A stretch of DNA of 64,000 nucleotides from Paracoccaceae bacterium (GTDB lineage Bacteria; Pseudomonadota; Alphaproteobacteria; Rhodobacterales; Rhodobacteraceae): the NCBI GenBank assembly GCA_024742575.1, contig JANSYF010000013.1, forward strand, positions 1 through 64,000. The letters run 5' to 3'. Under the pieces are notes generated by a model, which made no database searches, was not told where the DNA came from, and saw nothing but the letters and a program-made list of their open reading frames with translations. Numbering within the stretch: the stretch's first letter is position 1; each line of letters opens with the position of its first letter. This document shows, piece by piece, positions 1 to 9,504 of the stretch. The position numbers were made by a program, and so were the translations under genes.

Positions 1-102
1 CGTGAGCAAAACACCCGGTCCCTTTCCGAACCCGGCCGTTAAGTGCCACCGCGCCAATGGTACTGCGACTCAAGTCGTGGGAGAGTAGGTCACCGCCAAA
101 CC
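1..102 (+). rRNA. rrf: 5S ribosomal RNA, 3' part (5' end outside window)
   Basis: The first ~102 bases match the conserved middle and 3' parts of bacterial 5S rRNA: an ACACCCGGTCCC-like helix, CCGAACCCGG, GCCAATGGTACTGC, and the closing GGGAGAGTAGGTCACCGCC. The 5' strand of the terminal helix is upstream of the window. It is presumably the last gene of an rRNA operon transcribed into the window. No tRNA follows. Bases 103-216 hold nothing recognisable. Confidence 0.93.
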
Positions 103-216
103 TAATAAAATCCCCTTATATCTCTCATAACGGTCAATACCCCAAACAAGCCAATAAGCACTGCAATTAATTGATTGCGTGTGCTTTTGTCGTTTGCCGT
201 GTAGGGCACAACTGTC

Positions 217-251
217 GCCAAAAAAATGAAAGGCCGCAACGAATGCGGCCT
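217..251 (-). terminator. Rho-independent terminator after mtlK
   Basis: AGGCCGCA (231-238) and TGCGGCCT (244-251) form a perfect 8-bp stem with a 5-nt loop, directly after the mtlK stop codon. On the minus strand the stem is followed by TTTCATTTTTTT. Position and U-tract make it a good intrinsic terminator for the polyol operon. Confidence 0.85.
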
Positions 252-1760
252 CTAATCATACGGTTGCGACAGGTATTCGACCAACGCCGTGCGCGTGCCG
301 CTTTCCCAGATCAAGGCCAGCCAGCCTTCAAACGCGGTCGCGAAACTGTCATGTTGCGCGAGGTCGCCGTAAATTTGTGACTGTTGCAACCATTCAGACG
401 GCGTCGTCCGGGCACGTTCTGCGACGGTGACAAGATCTGACCAAATTGGGTCGTTCGCTTCGATCACACTGCCATCTTCTCGGGTGCCATGACACATTCG
501 CGCCCAGAGTGCTTCGGTCAGAGCAAGACCCGATACGACGGTGCCGGCTGACAGCGCATCGCGCAGGATAGGCAGGATGAACCCAGCATGACGCGAAGAA
601 CCATCAAAAGCCACACGCCGCGTCGTGTCGTGTATTTCAGGGTTGGAGAAGCGCCGCGTGATCAGGTCAAGATAGGCATCCGGTGTGATCCCGGGGACAG
701 CTGTGACGTGCGGCGCGATTTCTGTGATTTGCACCTTGCGGAAAAACGGCGCAATTTGCGGATCAGTCATACATGCGGCAATCGTCGGCAGACCAAGGAT
801 TTCGCCGGCATTGGCCAAAACCTGATGCCCCGCATTCAACATGCGAATTTTCATCGCCTCATAGCTGTGCACGTCCTGTGTCAGGGTCGCACCGACGAGG
901 TCCCAAGCTGGGCGCCCTTGGCAGAAATCGTCTTCAATCACCCACTGCCGGAAATTCTCATGCGTGACTGGGGCGGCGTCTTTGACGCCTAATGCCAAAG
1001 CGCGTTTGCGTTCTGCGTCACCTGTGGCGGGTACGATGCAATCCACCATGGAGTTCGGAAAACTGGCTTCGCTGTCGATCCAACCTGCCAGCGCGGGGTC
1101 GATTCCACGGGCCAGCCCGATAAGGGTCTGCCGAAGGATCGTCCCATTGCCTTGGAGGTTGTCACAGGACTGCCCGGTGAAGGGCGCGTGCCCGGCCTGT
1201 TTGCGATTGCGCAGCGCTGCAACCATCGCGCCAAAGGCAGTACGGGGCGTGTCGGGATGCGCGATATCATGAACGATGTCCGGGTGCGCCATATCCAGCG
1301 CGCCACTCGCATCGCGGTAATAGCCACCTTCCGTCACGGTCAGCGACACGATGCGGATCTGTGGATCGCTCATTGCGGTGATCAGCGCGCGGTGGCCATC
1401 TTCGACAGGCACAAAATCAATCATTGAGCCGATGACTTCTGCCGAGATGCCTGCTGGATCAAGTTCGATCAGTGTGGTCAGGCAATCCTGCGCCAACAGG
1501 CTGTCGCGCATTCGGGCGTCGCCGGGGCGCACACCTGCGCCGATGATGGCCCAGTCAAGGGCTAGACCTTGCTGCATTAGACGGTGGAGATACCACGCCT
1601 GATGACCGCGGTGAAAATTACCCAAACCAATATGCACGATACCAGGCGTCAGGTCCGCACGTCTATAGGTCGGACGGCCGACACCGGCAGGCAACTGGTC
1701 CAGAGTATCCAGAGACAGCGCCACTGCTGTGCTTCGGGTTTTCTGTTTCAGCTCATCCAT
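252..1760 (-). CDS. mtlK: Mannitol/polyol 2-dehydrogenase (MtlK family)
   Basis: A 502-aa long-chain NAD-dependent polyol dehydrogenase that would oxidise D-mannitol (or D-arabinitol/sorbitol) to the ketose in the cytoplasm. The N-terminal Rossmann part contains GLGNFHRGHQ (45-54). The C-terminal catalytic helix reads KIRMLNAGH, giving the family triad K304, N309, H312. Length matches mannitol 2-dehydrogenases. The start is the ATG at 1760, which overlaps the end of the upstream SDR gene; an in-frame upstream start would only add residues inside that gene. It is the last gene of the smo-type operon. The exact polyol is inferred from context. Confidence 0.9.
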   Translation of the reverse strand: MDELKQKTRSTAVALSLDTLDQLPAGVGRPTYRRADLTPGIVHIGLGNFHRGHQAWYLHRLMQQGLALDWAIIGAGVRPGDARMRDSLLAQDCLTTLIELDPAGISAEVIGSMIDFVPVEDGHRALITAMSDPQIRIVSLTVTEGGYYRDASGALDMAHPDIVHDIAHPDTPRTAFGAMVAALRNRKQAGHAPFTGQSCDNLQGNGTILRQTLIGLARGIDPALAGWIDSEASFPNSMVDCIVPATGDAERKRALALGVKDAAPVTHENFRQWVIEDDFCQGRPAWDLVGATLTQDVHSYEAMKIRMLNAGHQVLANAGEILGLPTIAACMTDPQIAPFFRKVQITEIAPHVTAVPGITPDAYLDLITRRFSNPEIHDTTRRVAFDGSSRHAGFILPILRDALSAGTVVSGLALTEALWARMCHGTREDGSVIEANDPIWSDLVTVAERARTTPSEWLQQSQIYGDLAQHDSFATAFEGWLALIWESGTRTALVEYLSQPYD

Positions 1761-2518
1761 TGGCCACCATCCACGTTGTAGCATTGCGCGACGATGTATT
1801 TTGCATCATCGCTGGCAAGAAAGACGGCCATTCCCGTCAGGTCATCAGCGGTGCCCATACGTCCGTATGGAACAGAGGCTCCGACTTCGCGTTTCTTTTG
1901 GCCTGGGGCCTTGTTCTCATATTTGGCAAAGAACGCATCCACACCGTCCCAGTGTTCGCCGTCCACCACTCCGGGCGAAATGGCGTTCACGTTGATACCG
2001 TGCTCAATCAGGTTCAGGCCCGCTGATTGGGTCAGCGAAATGATCGCCGCCTTGGTCGCGCAATAGACTGCAACCAGCGGCTCACCGCGACGGCCTGCCT
2101 GACTGGCCATGTTGATGATCCGCCCCTTGATCCGTTGGTCGATCATGTGGCGCGCCACGGCTTGCAGCGTAAACAGCGTCCCTGCAACATTGATATCAAA
2201 GGTCCGCGCGTATTCTGCACGGGTGATCTCGGTGATCGGGGCGGCTGTAAAGATTGCGGCATTATTGATCAGGATGTCGATTTGGCCAAGTTGATCGACG
2301 CATGCCGCAACGGCGCTGTCGATGCTGGCCTGATCCGTCACATCCAAATGAATGGCAACCGCTTGGTCGCCGATCTGGGATGCGGTTTCTTGTGCGCGGG
2401 GTAGGTCGATATCTGCGATCGCCACGCGCGCGCCCTCGGCGACATAGCGTTCAGCGAAGGCGCGACCGATGCCGCGCGCTCCGCCTGTGATCAATGCAGT
2501 TTTGCCGTTCAACCGCAT
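1748..2518 (-). CDS. smoS: SDR-family sorbitol/polyol dehydrogenase (SmoS-like)
   Basis: A 256-aa classical short-chain dehydrogenase/reductase. It has the cofactor motif TGGARGIG at 11-18, NNAA at 85-88, and the catalytic triad S139, Y152, K156 (YCATK). In Rhodobacter the gene in this slot (smoS) encodes sorbitol dehydrogenase, converting D-glucitol to D-fructose; that is the basis of the name. The ATG at 2518 shares TGATG with the stop of the ATPase gene, so the two are probably translationally coupled; a GTG one codon earlier is possible. It overlaps mtlK by 13 bp. Confidence 0.87.
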   Translation of the reverse strand: MRLNGKTALITGGARGIGRAFAERYVAEGARVAIADIDLPRAQETASQIGDQAVAIHLDVTDQASIDSAVAACVDQLGQIDILINNAAIFTAAPITEITRAEYARTFDINVAGTLFTLQAVARHMIDQRIKGRIINMASQAGRRGEPLVAVYCATKAAIISLTQSAGLNLIEHGINVNAISPGVVDGEHWDGVDAFFAKYENKAPGQKKREVGASVPYGRMGTADDLTGMAVFLASDDAKYIVAQCYNVDGGQWMS

Positions 2519-3522
2519 CACTCGATCCGCAGCCCTTGCGCATCGAACTTGTGCATCTGGTCAAGCTGTGGCGTCAGGTAGATCGTGTCGCCATGCCGAA
2601 CCGAGATGTCGCCGGTGATCCGGACGGTGACCATGTCGGCCAAACCGGTTTCGTGTACGTGGATAAACGTGTCAGAGCCAAGATGTTCGGCCACACCGAC
2701 CTTGCCTTTCCATGTGCCATCACTCATCGACACATCGATATGCTCGGGCCGTATACCTGCGGACACTCCGCCGTATTTCTGGGCTTCCGCGCCACCAAAG
2801 ATGTTCATTTTCGGCGATCCGATAAAGCCCGCCACAAACTCGTTGCGCGGTTTGTGGTAAAGCTCCAGCGGGCTGCCGACCTGCTCGATATGACCTGCGC
2901 GCAGAACGACGATCTTGTCTGCCATGGTCATGGCTTCGACCTGATCGTGTGTCACGTAGATCATGGTTGTCTTGAGGCGTTCGTGTAGTTCGCTGATCTC
3001 GAGCCGCATGCCGACACGCAGGGCGGCATCAAGGTTCGACAGCGGTTCGTCGAACAGGAACGCGGCGGGTTCGCGTACAATCGCACGGCCAATCGCAACG
3101 CGCTGACGCTGACCACCAGACAACTGCCCCGGACGACGGTCCAGATAATCGGTGAGGTTCAGAACGGAGGCCGCGTTGTTGATCCGCTTGTCGATCTCAG
3201 CAGGGTCCATCTTCGCCATCTTTAGTGGGAAGGCGATGTTCTTGCGCACCGACATATGCGGATAAAGCGCATAGGATTGGAACACCATCGCCAGACCGCG
3301 TTTGGCAGGCACAAGGTCAGTGGCATCTTTTCCGTCGATCTCGATATGGCCGGTGGTGATGTCCTCAAGCCCTGCGATCAGACGCAGAAGCGTGGATTTC
3401 CCGCAGCCAGAAGGTCCGACGAAGACTGTGAACTCTCCGTCACCGATGGTCAGATCCAAAGGTGGGATGACCTGTACGTCGCCAAAGCTTTTGGTGACCT
3501 GTTTGAGTGTAATTTGTCCCAT
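2518..3522 (-). CDS. smoK: Polyol ABC transporter ATP-binding protein (MalK/SmoK type)
   Basis: A 334-aa ATPase that powers the polyol importer on the cytoplasmic face. Walker A is GPSGCGKST (36-44), the Q-loop is MVFQS, the signature is LSGGQ (134-138) and Walker B is AFLFDEP (154-160). The C-terminal ~100 residues form the TOBE/OB regulatory domain of the MalK/UgpC (CUT1) group. It lies between the permeases and the two dehydrogenases, so uptake and oxidation are encoded on one transcript. Confidence 0.92.
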   Translation of the reverse strand: MGQITLKQVTKSFGDVQVIPPLDLTIGDGEFTVFVGPSGCGKSTLLRLIAGLEDITTGHIEIDGKDATDLVPAKRGLAMVFQSYALYPHMSVRKNIAFPLKMAKMDPAEIDKRINNAASVLNLTDYLDRRPGQLSGGQRQRVAIGRAIVREPAAFLFDEPLSNLDAALRVGMRLEISELHERLKTTMIYVTHDQVEAMTMADKIVVLRAGHIEQVGSPLELYHKPRNEFVAGFIGSPKMNIFGGAEAQKYGGVSAGIRPEHIDVSMSDGTWKGKVGVAEHLGSDTFIHVHETGLADMVTVRITGDISVRHGDTIYLTPQLDQMHKFDAQGLRIE

Positions 3523-3547
3523 GGGTCAGGTTCCTTGTTTCAGGTCT

Positions 3548-4378
3548 TTATTTGACGGCGCCGAATGTGAGGCCGCGGACAAGTTGTTTCTGGCTGAACC
3601 AGCCAAGAATGAGGATCGGGGCAATGGCCATGGTCGAGGCCGCGCTGAGTTTTGCGAAGAACAAGCCTTCCGGGCTGGAATAGCTGGCGATGAAGGCTGT
3701 CAGCGGGGCTGCATTCACAGCTGTGAGGTTCAGCGTCCAAAAAGCTTCGTTCCAGGCAAGGATGAAGTTCAGCAACATGGTGGAGGCGATACCGGGAATG
3801 GCCATCGGCGTGAGGATATAAAGCACCTCTTCCCTTAGCGTCGCCCCATCCATCCGCGCCGCTTCGAGGATCTCGACCGGGATTTCGCGGAAGTATGTGT
3901 ACAGCATCCAGACGATGATCGGCAGATTGATAAGCATCATCACGATCACCAGACCGGCACGGCTGTCCAGTAGACCAAGCTGAATGAACAGCAGGTAAAT
4001 CGGATACAGCACGCCCACCGCAGGCAACATCTTGGTCGACAGCATCCAAAGCAGGATATCTTTCGTCCGGCGTGAGGGCACAAAGGCCATTGACCACGCC
4101 GCAGGGACAGCAACGATCAGGCCAAGGATGGTGGACCCACCCGCGATCAGGATCGAATTCCAGAGGAAGCGCGCATAGTTCGAGCGCTCCATCACGATAC
4201 TGTAGTTTTCGAGCGTCCAATCAAAGCCGAGGAAGATCGGCGGGCTGGCAATCGCCTGCGCTTCGGTTTTGAAGCTGGTCAGGATCGTCCAGAGGATCGG
4301 GAAGAAAATCAGCAGTCCAATCGCCCAGGCAAAGCCGGTGTTGATCAGTTTGCGGCGGGAAGAAACAGAACGGGCCAT
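3548..4378 (-). CDS. smoG: Polyol ABC transporter permease (SmoG type)
   Basis: A 276-aa inner-membrane permease of the carbohydrate CUT1 (MalG-like) class with about six hydrophobic helices. The coupling loop EAARMDGATLREEVLYILTP carries the EAA...G signature that contacts the ATPase. It starts 2 bp after the stop of the first permease and sits 25 bp upstream of the ATPase gene. It should form a heterodimer with the product of 4381-5247. Confidence 0.9.
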   Translation of the reverse strand: MARSVSSRRKLINTGFAWAIGLLIFFPILWTILTSFKTEAQAIASPPIFLGFDWTLENYSIVMERSNYARFLWNSILIAGGSTILGLIVAVPAAWSMAFVPSRRTKDILLWMLSTKMLPAVGVLYPIYLLFIQLGLLDSRAGLVIVMMLINLPIIVWMLYTYFREIPVEILEAARMDGATLREEVLYILTPMAIPGIASTMLLNFILAWNEAFWTLNLTAVNAAPLTAFIASYSSPEGLFFAKLSAASTMAIAPILILGWFSQKQLVRGLTFGAVK

Positions 4379-4380
4379 GA

Positions 4381-5247
4381 TCAGTTGTCCAGGTTCTTGC
4401 CGACGATCCGCATCAGGAAGATCGCGACGATGTTAGCGAGGATGATGGCATAGACACCACCGGCTGAACCAAGTCCGACATTCTGACTTTCAAGCACACG
4501 CTGGAAGATCAGGTAAGACAGGGTACGGGTTCCGAACGCGCCGCCCGTAGTGACGAAAATCTCGGCAAAGACTGCCAGAAGGAAAATCGTCTGAATCAGG
4601 ATCACGATGGTAATCGCGCGGCTCAGGTGCGGAAGAATGATGTAGAAAAAGCGCTTCAGATGCGGGGCGCCATCCATTTCGGCGGCCTCCAACTGTTCGC
4701 TGTCCAGCGACTGGATCGCAGTCAGCAGAATGAGCGTTGCAAAGGGCAACCATTGCCAGCTGACAATCATGATGATCGACGGCATCGCAGCGTCCGACAG
4801 CCAACTCACCGGATCAGCCCCGAAGAACCGCCAGAGATGGGCAAAGAGGCCGTTCACCGGATCCATGAACATGTTTTTCCAAACAAGCGCAGACACGGTC
4901 GGCATGACAAAGAAAGGTGCGATCACAAGAATACGGACAACACCTTGGCCCCACATCGGCTGGTCGAGTAAGAGCGCCAGAAGAATACCAAGACACACGG
5001 TGATTACGAGAACACCCAACACGATGATCAGGGTCGTCTGAACCGCAGGCCAAAAGGCGCTTGAGGTGACAAAACGCACGTAGTTGTCAAAACCGGTCCA
5101 TCCCTTATCACCGCCACGCAAGGGCAGATATGTGCGGAATGAGAACCACAATGTCATGATCAGCGGGACCAACATCCAGCCCAGAAGCAGAACAACTGCC
5201 GGGGCCATCATCAGTCGGGCCGCAGATCGGGAAGCCTTTGTTGCCAT
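4381..5247 (-). CDS. smoF: Polyol ABC transporter permease (SmoF type)
   Basis: A 288-aa MalF-like permease with six predicted membrane segments. The EAA loop reads EAAEMDGAPHLKRFFYIILP. The short N-terminal cytoplasmic region and the overall length fit CUT1 sugar-alcohol importers. It follows the binding-protein gene after a 132-bp gap that contains a strong stem-loop, an arrangement that commonly lowers permease expression relative to the binding protein. Confidence 0.9.
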   Translation of the reverse strand: MATKASRSAARLMMAPAVVLLLGWMLVPLIMTLWFSFRTYLPLRGGDKGWTGFDNYVRFVTSSAFWPAVQTTLIIVLGVLVITVCLGILLALLLDQPMWGQGVVRILVIAPFFVMPTVSALVWKNMFMDPVNGLFAHLWRFFGADPVSWLSDAAMPSIIMIVSWQWLPFATLILLTAIQSLDSEQLEAAEMDGAPHLKRFFYIILPHLSRAITIVILIQTIFLLAVFAEIFVTTGGAFGTRTLSYLIFQRVLESQNVGLGSAGGVYAIILANIVAIFLMRIVGKNLDN

Positions 5248-5333
5248 TTGGGGTCATCTCCTCCGTTGACAGACTGCTGGTTTCAGCGGTGTCAGAATAC
5301 GGCATCTTGCGGGTTTTTGGGTAGGTTTTGGGG

Positions 5334-5363
5334 CCAGAGGGCGGCGAACGCGCCGCCCTCTGG
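5334..5363 (-). promoter_or_regulatory. Intercistronic stem-loop between binding-protein and permease genes
   Basis: CCAGAGGGCGGC (5334-5345) and GCCGCCCTCTGG (5352-5363) form a perfect 12-bp stem with a 6-nt loop, starting 16 bp after the smoE stop. No U-tract follows on the minus strand, so partial attenuation or 3'-end stabilisation of the smoE message is more likely than full termination. Confidence 0.7.
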
Positions 5364-5379
5364 TCTACAAAGCTAAGAC

Positions 5380-6684
5380 TTAGCGGTAGCCAGCGGCTTC
5401 CATTGTCTCGTTTGTGATCGCCTGAGCTTTCGCAAGGGCTTCGTCGACAGTCTGCTGGCCGGCATAGGCTGCAGAGAATTCCTGGCTGACTTCTGTTGCC
5501 ATACCAGCAAATTCGGGGATCGCCACGAACTGGATACCGACATAAGGCACCGGCTTTACAGTCGGGTTGGTCGGATCCGCTGCATTGATCGAGTCGAGTG
5601 TCATCTGTGCGAACGGAACTTCCTGATATTCAGGTGTTTCGTAGAGCGACGTCCGCGCACCCGGAGGAACGTTTGCCCAACCTTCGTTGGCTGCAACCAG
5701 TTCGATGTAGTCCTTGGATGTGGCCCACTCGATGAACTCTTTTGCAGCAGCTTCTTTCTGAGTACCTGCCGGGATGGCAAGTGCCCAAGCCCAAAGCCAG
5801 TTGGCGCGCTTTTCAACGCCTTCTGCGTTCGGTGCCAGTGCGAAACCAACGTGGTCTGCAACGGTGGAGTCGTCGCCTGTGACAAAGGATGCCGCAACAG
5901 TCGCGTCAATCCACATGCCACACTTGCCTTGGTTGAACAGCGACAGGTTCTCGTTAAAGCCGTTTGTCGCGTAGCCCTCGGGGCCGTAGTCGTTCATCAG
6001 GTTGACGTAGAAATCCAAAGCGGCTTTCCACTCAGGCTGATCGAACTGCGCGTTCCAGTCTTCGTCGAACCAGCGTGCGCCGAACGAGTTGCCTGTGACA
6101 GTGATGAACGCGCCGCCTTCACCCCAACCGGCCTTACCACGCAGGCAGACGCCGTTGATGTCTTCAGCAGGATTGTCCATTGCAGCCGCGGCTTCGCGGA
6201 TGAACTGCCATGTCGGAGCTGTTGGCATTTCCAGACCAGCTGCTTCCATCAGGTCTGTGCGGTACATGACCATGGAGCTTTCGCCATAGAACGGTGCCGC
6301 GAACAGCGTGCCGTCGTGAGACAAGCCGTTGCGCATCGCAGGCAGGATATCGTCAACGTCGTACTCAGCCGATAGATCGTCCAGCGCAACGAGCCAGTCA
6401 TTGGCGCCCCAGATTGGCGTTTCGTACATGCCGATTGTCATGATGTCGAACTGACCGCCCTTGGTGGTGATGTCCGTTGTCACACGCTGGCGAAGAACGT
6501 TCTCTTCCAGCGTCACCCACTCAACTTCGTGGCCAGTCTTGGCTGTAAAGTCGTCGGTATAACCCTGCATGCGGATCATATCGCCGTTGTTCACGGTTGC
6601 GATGGTGATGGTTTCAGCTTGTGCTGCTGCAACTGTTACAAGTGACAGAGCTGTTGCCGCACGAAGTGCGTTACGAAGGTACAT
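5380..6684 (-). CDS. smoE: Polyol ABC transporter periplasmic substrate-binding protein (SmoE type)
   Basis: A 434-aa family 1 extracellular solute-binding protein. It begins with a Sec signal peptide (MYLRNALRAATALSLVTVAAAQA, cleavage probably after AQA) and continues with ETITIATVNN. The ATG at 6684 is preceded by GGGAGGA at good spacing; an upstream in-frame ATG would add an unlikely leader that covers the regulatory region. It would bind sorbitol/mannitol in the periplasm. As the first transporter gene behind the operators it marks the main promoter of the operon. Confidence 0.9.
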   Translation of the reverse strand: MYLRNALRAATALSLVTVAAAQAETITIATVNNGDMIRMQGYTDDFTAKTGHEVEWVTLEENVLRQRVTTDITTKGGQFDIMTIGMYETPIWGANDWLVALDDLSAEYDVDDILPAMRNGLSHDGTLFAAPFYGESSMVMYRTDLMEAAGLEMPTAPTWQFIREAAAAMDNPAEDINGVCLRGKAGWGEGGAFITVTGNSFGARWFDEDWNAQFDQPEWKAALDFYVNLMNDYGPEGYATNGFNENLSLFNQGKCGMWIDATVAASFVTGDDSTVADHVGFALAPNAEGVEKRANWLWAWALAIPAGTQKEAAAKEFIEWATSKDYIELVAANEGWANVPPGARTSLYETPEYQEVPFAQMTLDSINAADPTNPTVKPVPYVGIQFVAIPEFAGMATEVSQEFSAAYAGQQTVDEALAKAQAITNETMEAAGYR

Positions 6685-6733
6685 CCGAATCCTCCCTGAT
6701 GTTGGATACCTAGGCATACAAAACACCAGAAGA

Positions 6734-6768
6734 TTTACCCGCGTCAATCAAAATTTTACTCGCGTAAA
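6734..6768. promoter_or_regulatory. Two tandem LacI-type operators upstream of smoE
   Basis: TTTACTCGCGTAAA (6755-6768) is a palindrome around a central CG with one mismatched pair, as expected for LacI-family operators. A second, weaker copy, TTTACCCGCGTCAA, lies at 6734-6747. They are exactly 21 bp apart (two helical turns) between smoE and the LacI-type gene, which is the likely binder. Confidence 0.7.
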
Positions 6769-6773
6769 TTTTA

Positions 6774-7805
6774 TTACGCAGAATCTCGCATGATCAAGCG
6801 TGCTGGAAACAGACTTTCTGTCCTGTTTTCAAGGCGTCCACCGCTTTCGATCAGTCGAAACAGGGTCTCAACTGCGTTGTCGGAAACAGCGGTGTAATCA
6901 TGGGCTGCGGTCGTCAATGACGGGCAGGTAAAGCGGGAAAACGGGTGATCATCGTGTGATGCGACTCGCAATTGGCACTCCGGTCCTCGTCCGACTCGCA
7001 CGCCACTCTCGTAACAAGCCGATAGAAAACCGATCGCCAGACGGTCATTGCTGCACAACACCGTGTTCGTCGGGAGCGATTTTTCCGCCAAGACCTGAAA
7101 TCCGCCCTGACGTCCGATCTCTTCAAAGCCCCAGCCGGTGCCGTCGATCTTGACCACATGTGGTTCAAGCCCCAGCCGCTCCATCATCGACAGATACGCG
7201 ATGCGCCGTTTGTTGGCGTTCGGGTTAGCCGGGGTACGCATCTCGAAGAAACACGGCGTCTCGCCGGTTCGGCTTAGGTATTCGACGGATTGTGACACAA
7301 AGCTATGGTTGTCAGACCCGACAAACGCTTCGCCCATGCCTTCGATATTACTGTCGAACAGAACCGTCGGCACATGTTTGCAAAAGGTCTCGATGGCCGA
7401 TTTGTCGGATTGTCTGCCAAGTGGGGCCAACAAAACCCCTGCCGGTTTCATCGACCGCAAACTGTCCAGAATGTCATTCTCATGCGCCTGATCGCCATGC
7501 GCGCTAAAAAGCGATGGTGTGAAGCCTGCTTCGATACAGCGCCCCTCGATCATCCGCACCATTTCACCAAAGAACGGGTCTGCAAGGTACGGCACCACGA
7601 TGCCAATGTTCTTGGTCAGCTTCCGATTCTGGTTCATTGCATAGATGTTTGGTCGGTAGTCGTATTTCTCAAGCGCCGCTTCAATCCGCATCCGTGTGGT
7701 TTTGCGCACGCTGGTGGGGTCGTGAAAATACTTCGACACCGTTGGCCGGGAAATGCCGCTGATTGCGGCGAATTCTTCCATGTTCCGGATCTCGGGTTGC
7801 GACAT
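6774..7805 (-). CDS. LacI-family transcriptional regulator of the polyol operon
   Basis: A 343-aa regulator. The N-terminal helix-turn-helix with hinge (NMEEFAAISGISRPTVSKYF, about 8-27) is followed by a periplasmic-binding-protein-like effector domain starting near NIGIVVPYLADPFF. It lies between xylB and smoE on the same strand and its stop codon abuts the tandem operators, so it probably represses or activates smoE onward in response to a polyol or its phosphate. CTTTACGTGCAA (minus strand, near 7880-7891) upstream of its start shares a half-site and could allow autoregulation; that is weak. Confidence 0.88.
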   Translation of the reverse strand: MSQPEIRNMEEFAAISGISRPTVSKYFHDPTSVRKTTRMRIEAALEKYDYRPNIYAMNQNRKLTKNIGIVVPYLADPFFGEMVRMIEGRCIEAGFTPSLFSAHGDQAHENDILDSLRSMKPAGVLLAPLGRQSDKSAIETFCKHVPTVLFDSNIEGMGEAFVGSDNHSFVSQSVEYLSRTGETPCFFEMRTPANPNANKRRIAYLSMMERLGLEPHVVKIDGTGWGFEEIGRQGGFQVLAEKSLPTNTVLCSNDRLAIGFLSACYESGVRVGRGPECQLRVASHDDHPFSRFTCPSLTTAAHDYTAVSDNAVETLFRLIESGGRLENRTESLFPARLIMRDSA

Positions 7806-7944
7806 GGTGGGCCTCTGGTTGCGTGACGGGGATCGGAGCGTGTGTCCGACAGTTTCTTATCGCGCGCAAAAAATCAATATTGCACGTAAAGAATGTGATC
7901 AGCGCGTCAATCCCTGCGAACAAAAGCAGCGCACACGGAGTTTG

Positions 7945-9393
7945 TTAAATTTTCGGCTGACTCAACGGTTTGAGCGCCCGATACAGCGCGCGGTAGCTCT
8001 GCAAGCGGTCGCTCAGGTCTTGGGCAGAGGTAGGTTCGAACCAATCTGCCACATCGGGCTGCTGCCCCAAATCCGACAGGCTCAACGCGCCCAAACCACA
8101 AGCCGCCAATCGAGCCGCCCCCAGTGCCGGGCCAGCATCCGATCCAACCGTCCGCCCAATTCGCTGTCCGGTTGTGTTAGCGATCAATTGCAGTAGGAAA
8201 GGCGACTTGCTGCCTCCGCCGATGGCCGCCAGATACGGCAGGTCCGCAATCGTGTCGCCGAAACTGTCCACCGCATCCGCAAAGGTAAAGGCAACCGCCT
8301 CAAGCACGGCACGGCACAAAGCGGCGCGCGAGGTTGTGTCTTCCAAACCAAAGAACCCGGCACGGATATGCGGATCGCCATGTGGGCTGCGTTCGCCAGT
8401 CAGGTAAGGCAGAAAGGATGGTACGCGGGCCGCATCGGCACGTTCCGCCAAGGCCACAACCTCGCCCGCGCTGATCTCCAATTGACCCGCCAACCATGCA
8501 ATCGGTCGCGCACCATTCAGCATGGCCGCCATCTGATACCACCGCCTCGGCACGGTATGCGCAAAAGCGTGTACGTATTTCGCCGGGTTTGGATGATAGG
8601 CGTCGCCCGAAACGAACAACTGTCCCGAAGTCCCAAGCGAGATGAACCCGCGTCCCGCCTCAGTCGCGCCCAACGAAACCGCCCCTGTCGCCGCATCGCC
8701 ACCACCGGCCACAACGGGAATGCCAGCGGGCAACCCGGTCTCCGCAGCTGCGGCAACCGTGACCTGACCTACCACTTCATGTCCATCGGCAAGACGCGGC
8801 AGCCATCCAATATCCGTAGCACTGGCAGCGGCAACCGAACTGCTCCAATCGCGCGCCGCCTGATCCAACCACAATGTCCCCGCCGCATCCGACCGATCCG
8901 TGGCAAGTTCACCATGTAGGCGAAGGCCGATGTAATCCTTGGGCAGCAGAATATGTGCGATCCGCGCATGAACGTCAGGCTCTTCTCGGGCCACCCACAT
9001 CAGCTTGGGCGCGGTAAAGCCGGGCAGGGGCAGCACACCGGCAATGCTCCCGATCTCGGGCAACGCCGCTTGCAACCGTGCGCAATCCCCGGTCGAACGG
9101 CTGTCGTTCCACAGGATTGCCGGGCGCAAAATCTGACGCGCGCTGTCCAACAGCACTGCACCATGCATCTGCCCAGACAGGCCAATCCCCGTTACACCTG
9201 ACAGCGGCACCGTTTTGGCAATCTCGGCCAGCGCTGCACAGGTTGCCACCCACCATGCGTCGGGTGCCTGTTCGGACCATCCCGGATATGGTGATTGTAC
9301 CGTCAGATCCGCGGTGGCCGTTGCGTGAATCGCCGTGCCATTGGTGCAGATCACCTTGACCGCCGAAGTGCCTATGTCGATGCCCAAAAACAT
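7945..9393 (-). CDS. xylB: Xylulokinase
   Basis: A 482-aa FGGY-family carbohydrate kinase that phosphorylates D-xylulose, the product of D-arabinitol/xylitol oxidation, with ATP. Motifs: the N-terminal phosphate-binding DIGTSAVKV (5-13), GLSGQMHG, the substrate-loop LWNDSRS, and the C-terminal GGGDAATGAVSLG and AIGGGSKSPFLLQL. Length is typical. Its place upstream of the LacI-type regulator on the same strand links it to polyol catabolism, as in the Rhodobacter smo cluster. Confidence 0.93.
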   Translation of the reverse strand: MFLGIDIGTSAVKVICTNGTAIHATATADLTVQSPYPGWSEQAPDAWWVATCAALAEIAKTVPLSGVTGIGLSGQMHGAVLLDSARQILRPAILWNDSRSTGDCARLQAALPEIGSIAGVLPLPGFTAPKLMWVAREEPDVHARIAHILLPKDYIGLRLHGELATDRSDAAGTLWLDQAARDWSSSVAAASATDIGWLPRLADGHEVVGQVTVAAAAETGLPAGIPVVAGGGDAATGAVSLGATEAGRGFISLGTSGQLFVSGDAYHPNPAKYVHAFAHTVPRRWYQMAAMLNGARPIAWLAGQLEISAGEVVALAERADAARVPSFLPYLTGERSPHGDPHIRAGFFGLEDTTSRAALCRAVLEAVAFTFADAVDSFGDTIADLPYLAAIGGGSKSPFLLQLIANTTGQRIGRTVGSDAGPALGAARLAACGLGALSLSDLGQQPDVADWFEPTSAQDLSDRLQSYRALYRALKPLSQPKI

Positions 9394-9504
9394 GCCGCAG
9401 CTTTACGTCAGCGCTAACATCGACGCAAGCGGCCTGATCATGTTCTGGAACTGGCACAACGCCGGAAGCCGGGCTAGATAAGACTGAACCAGAGGGAGGT
9501 GAGC

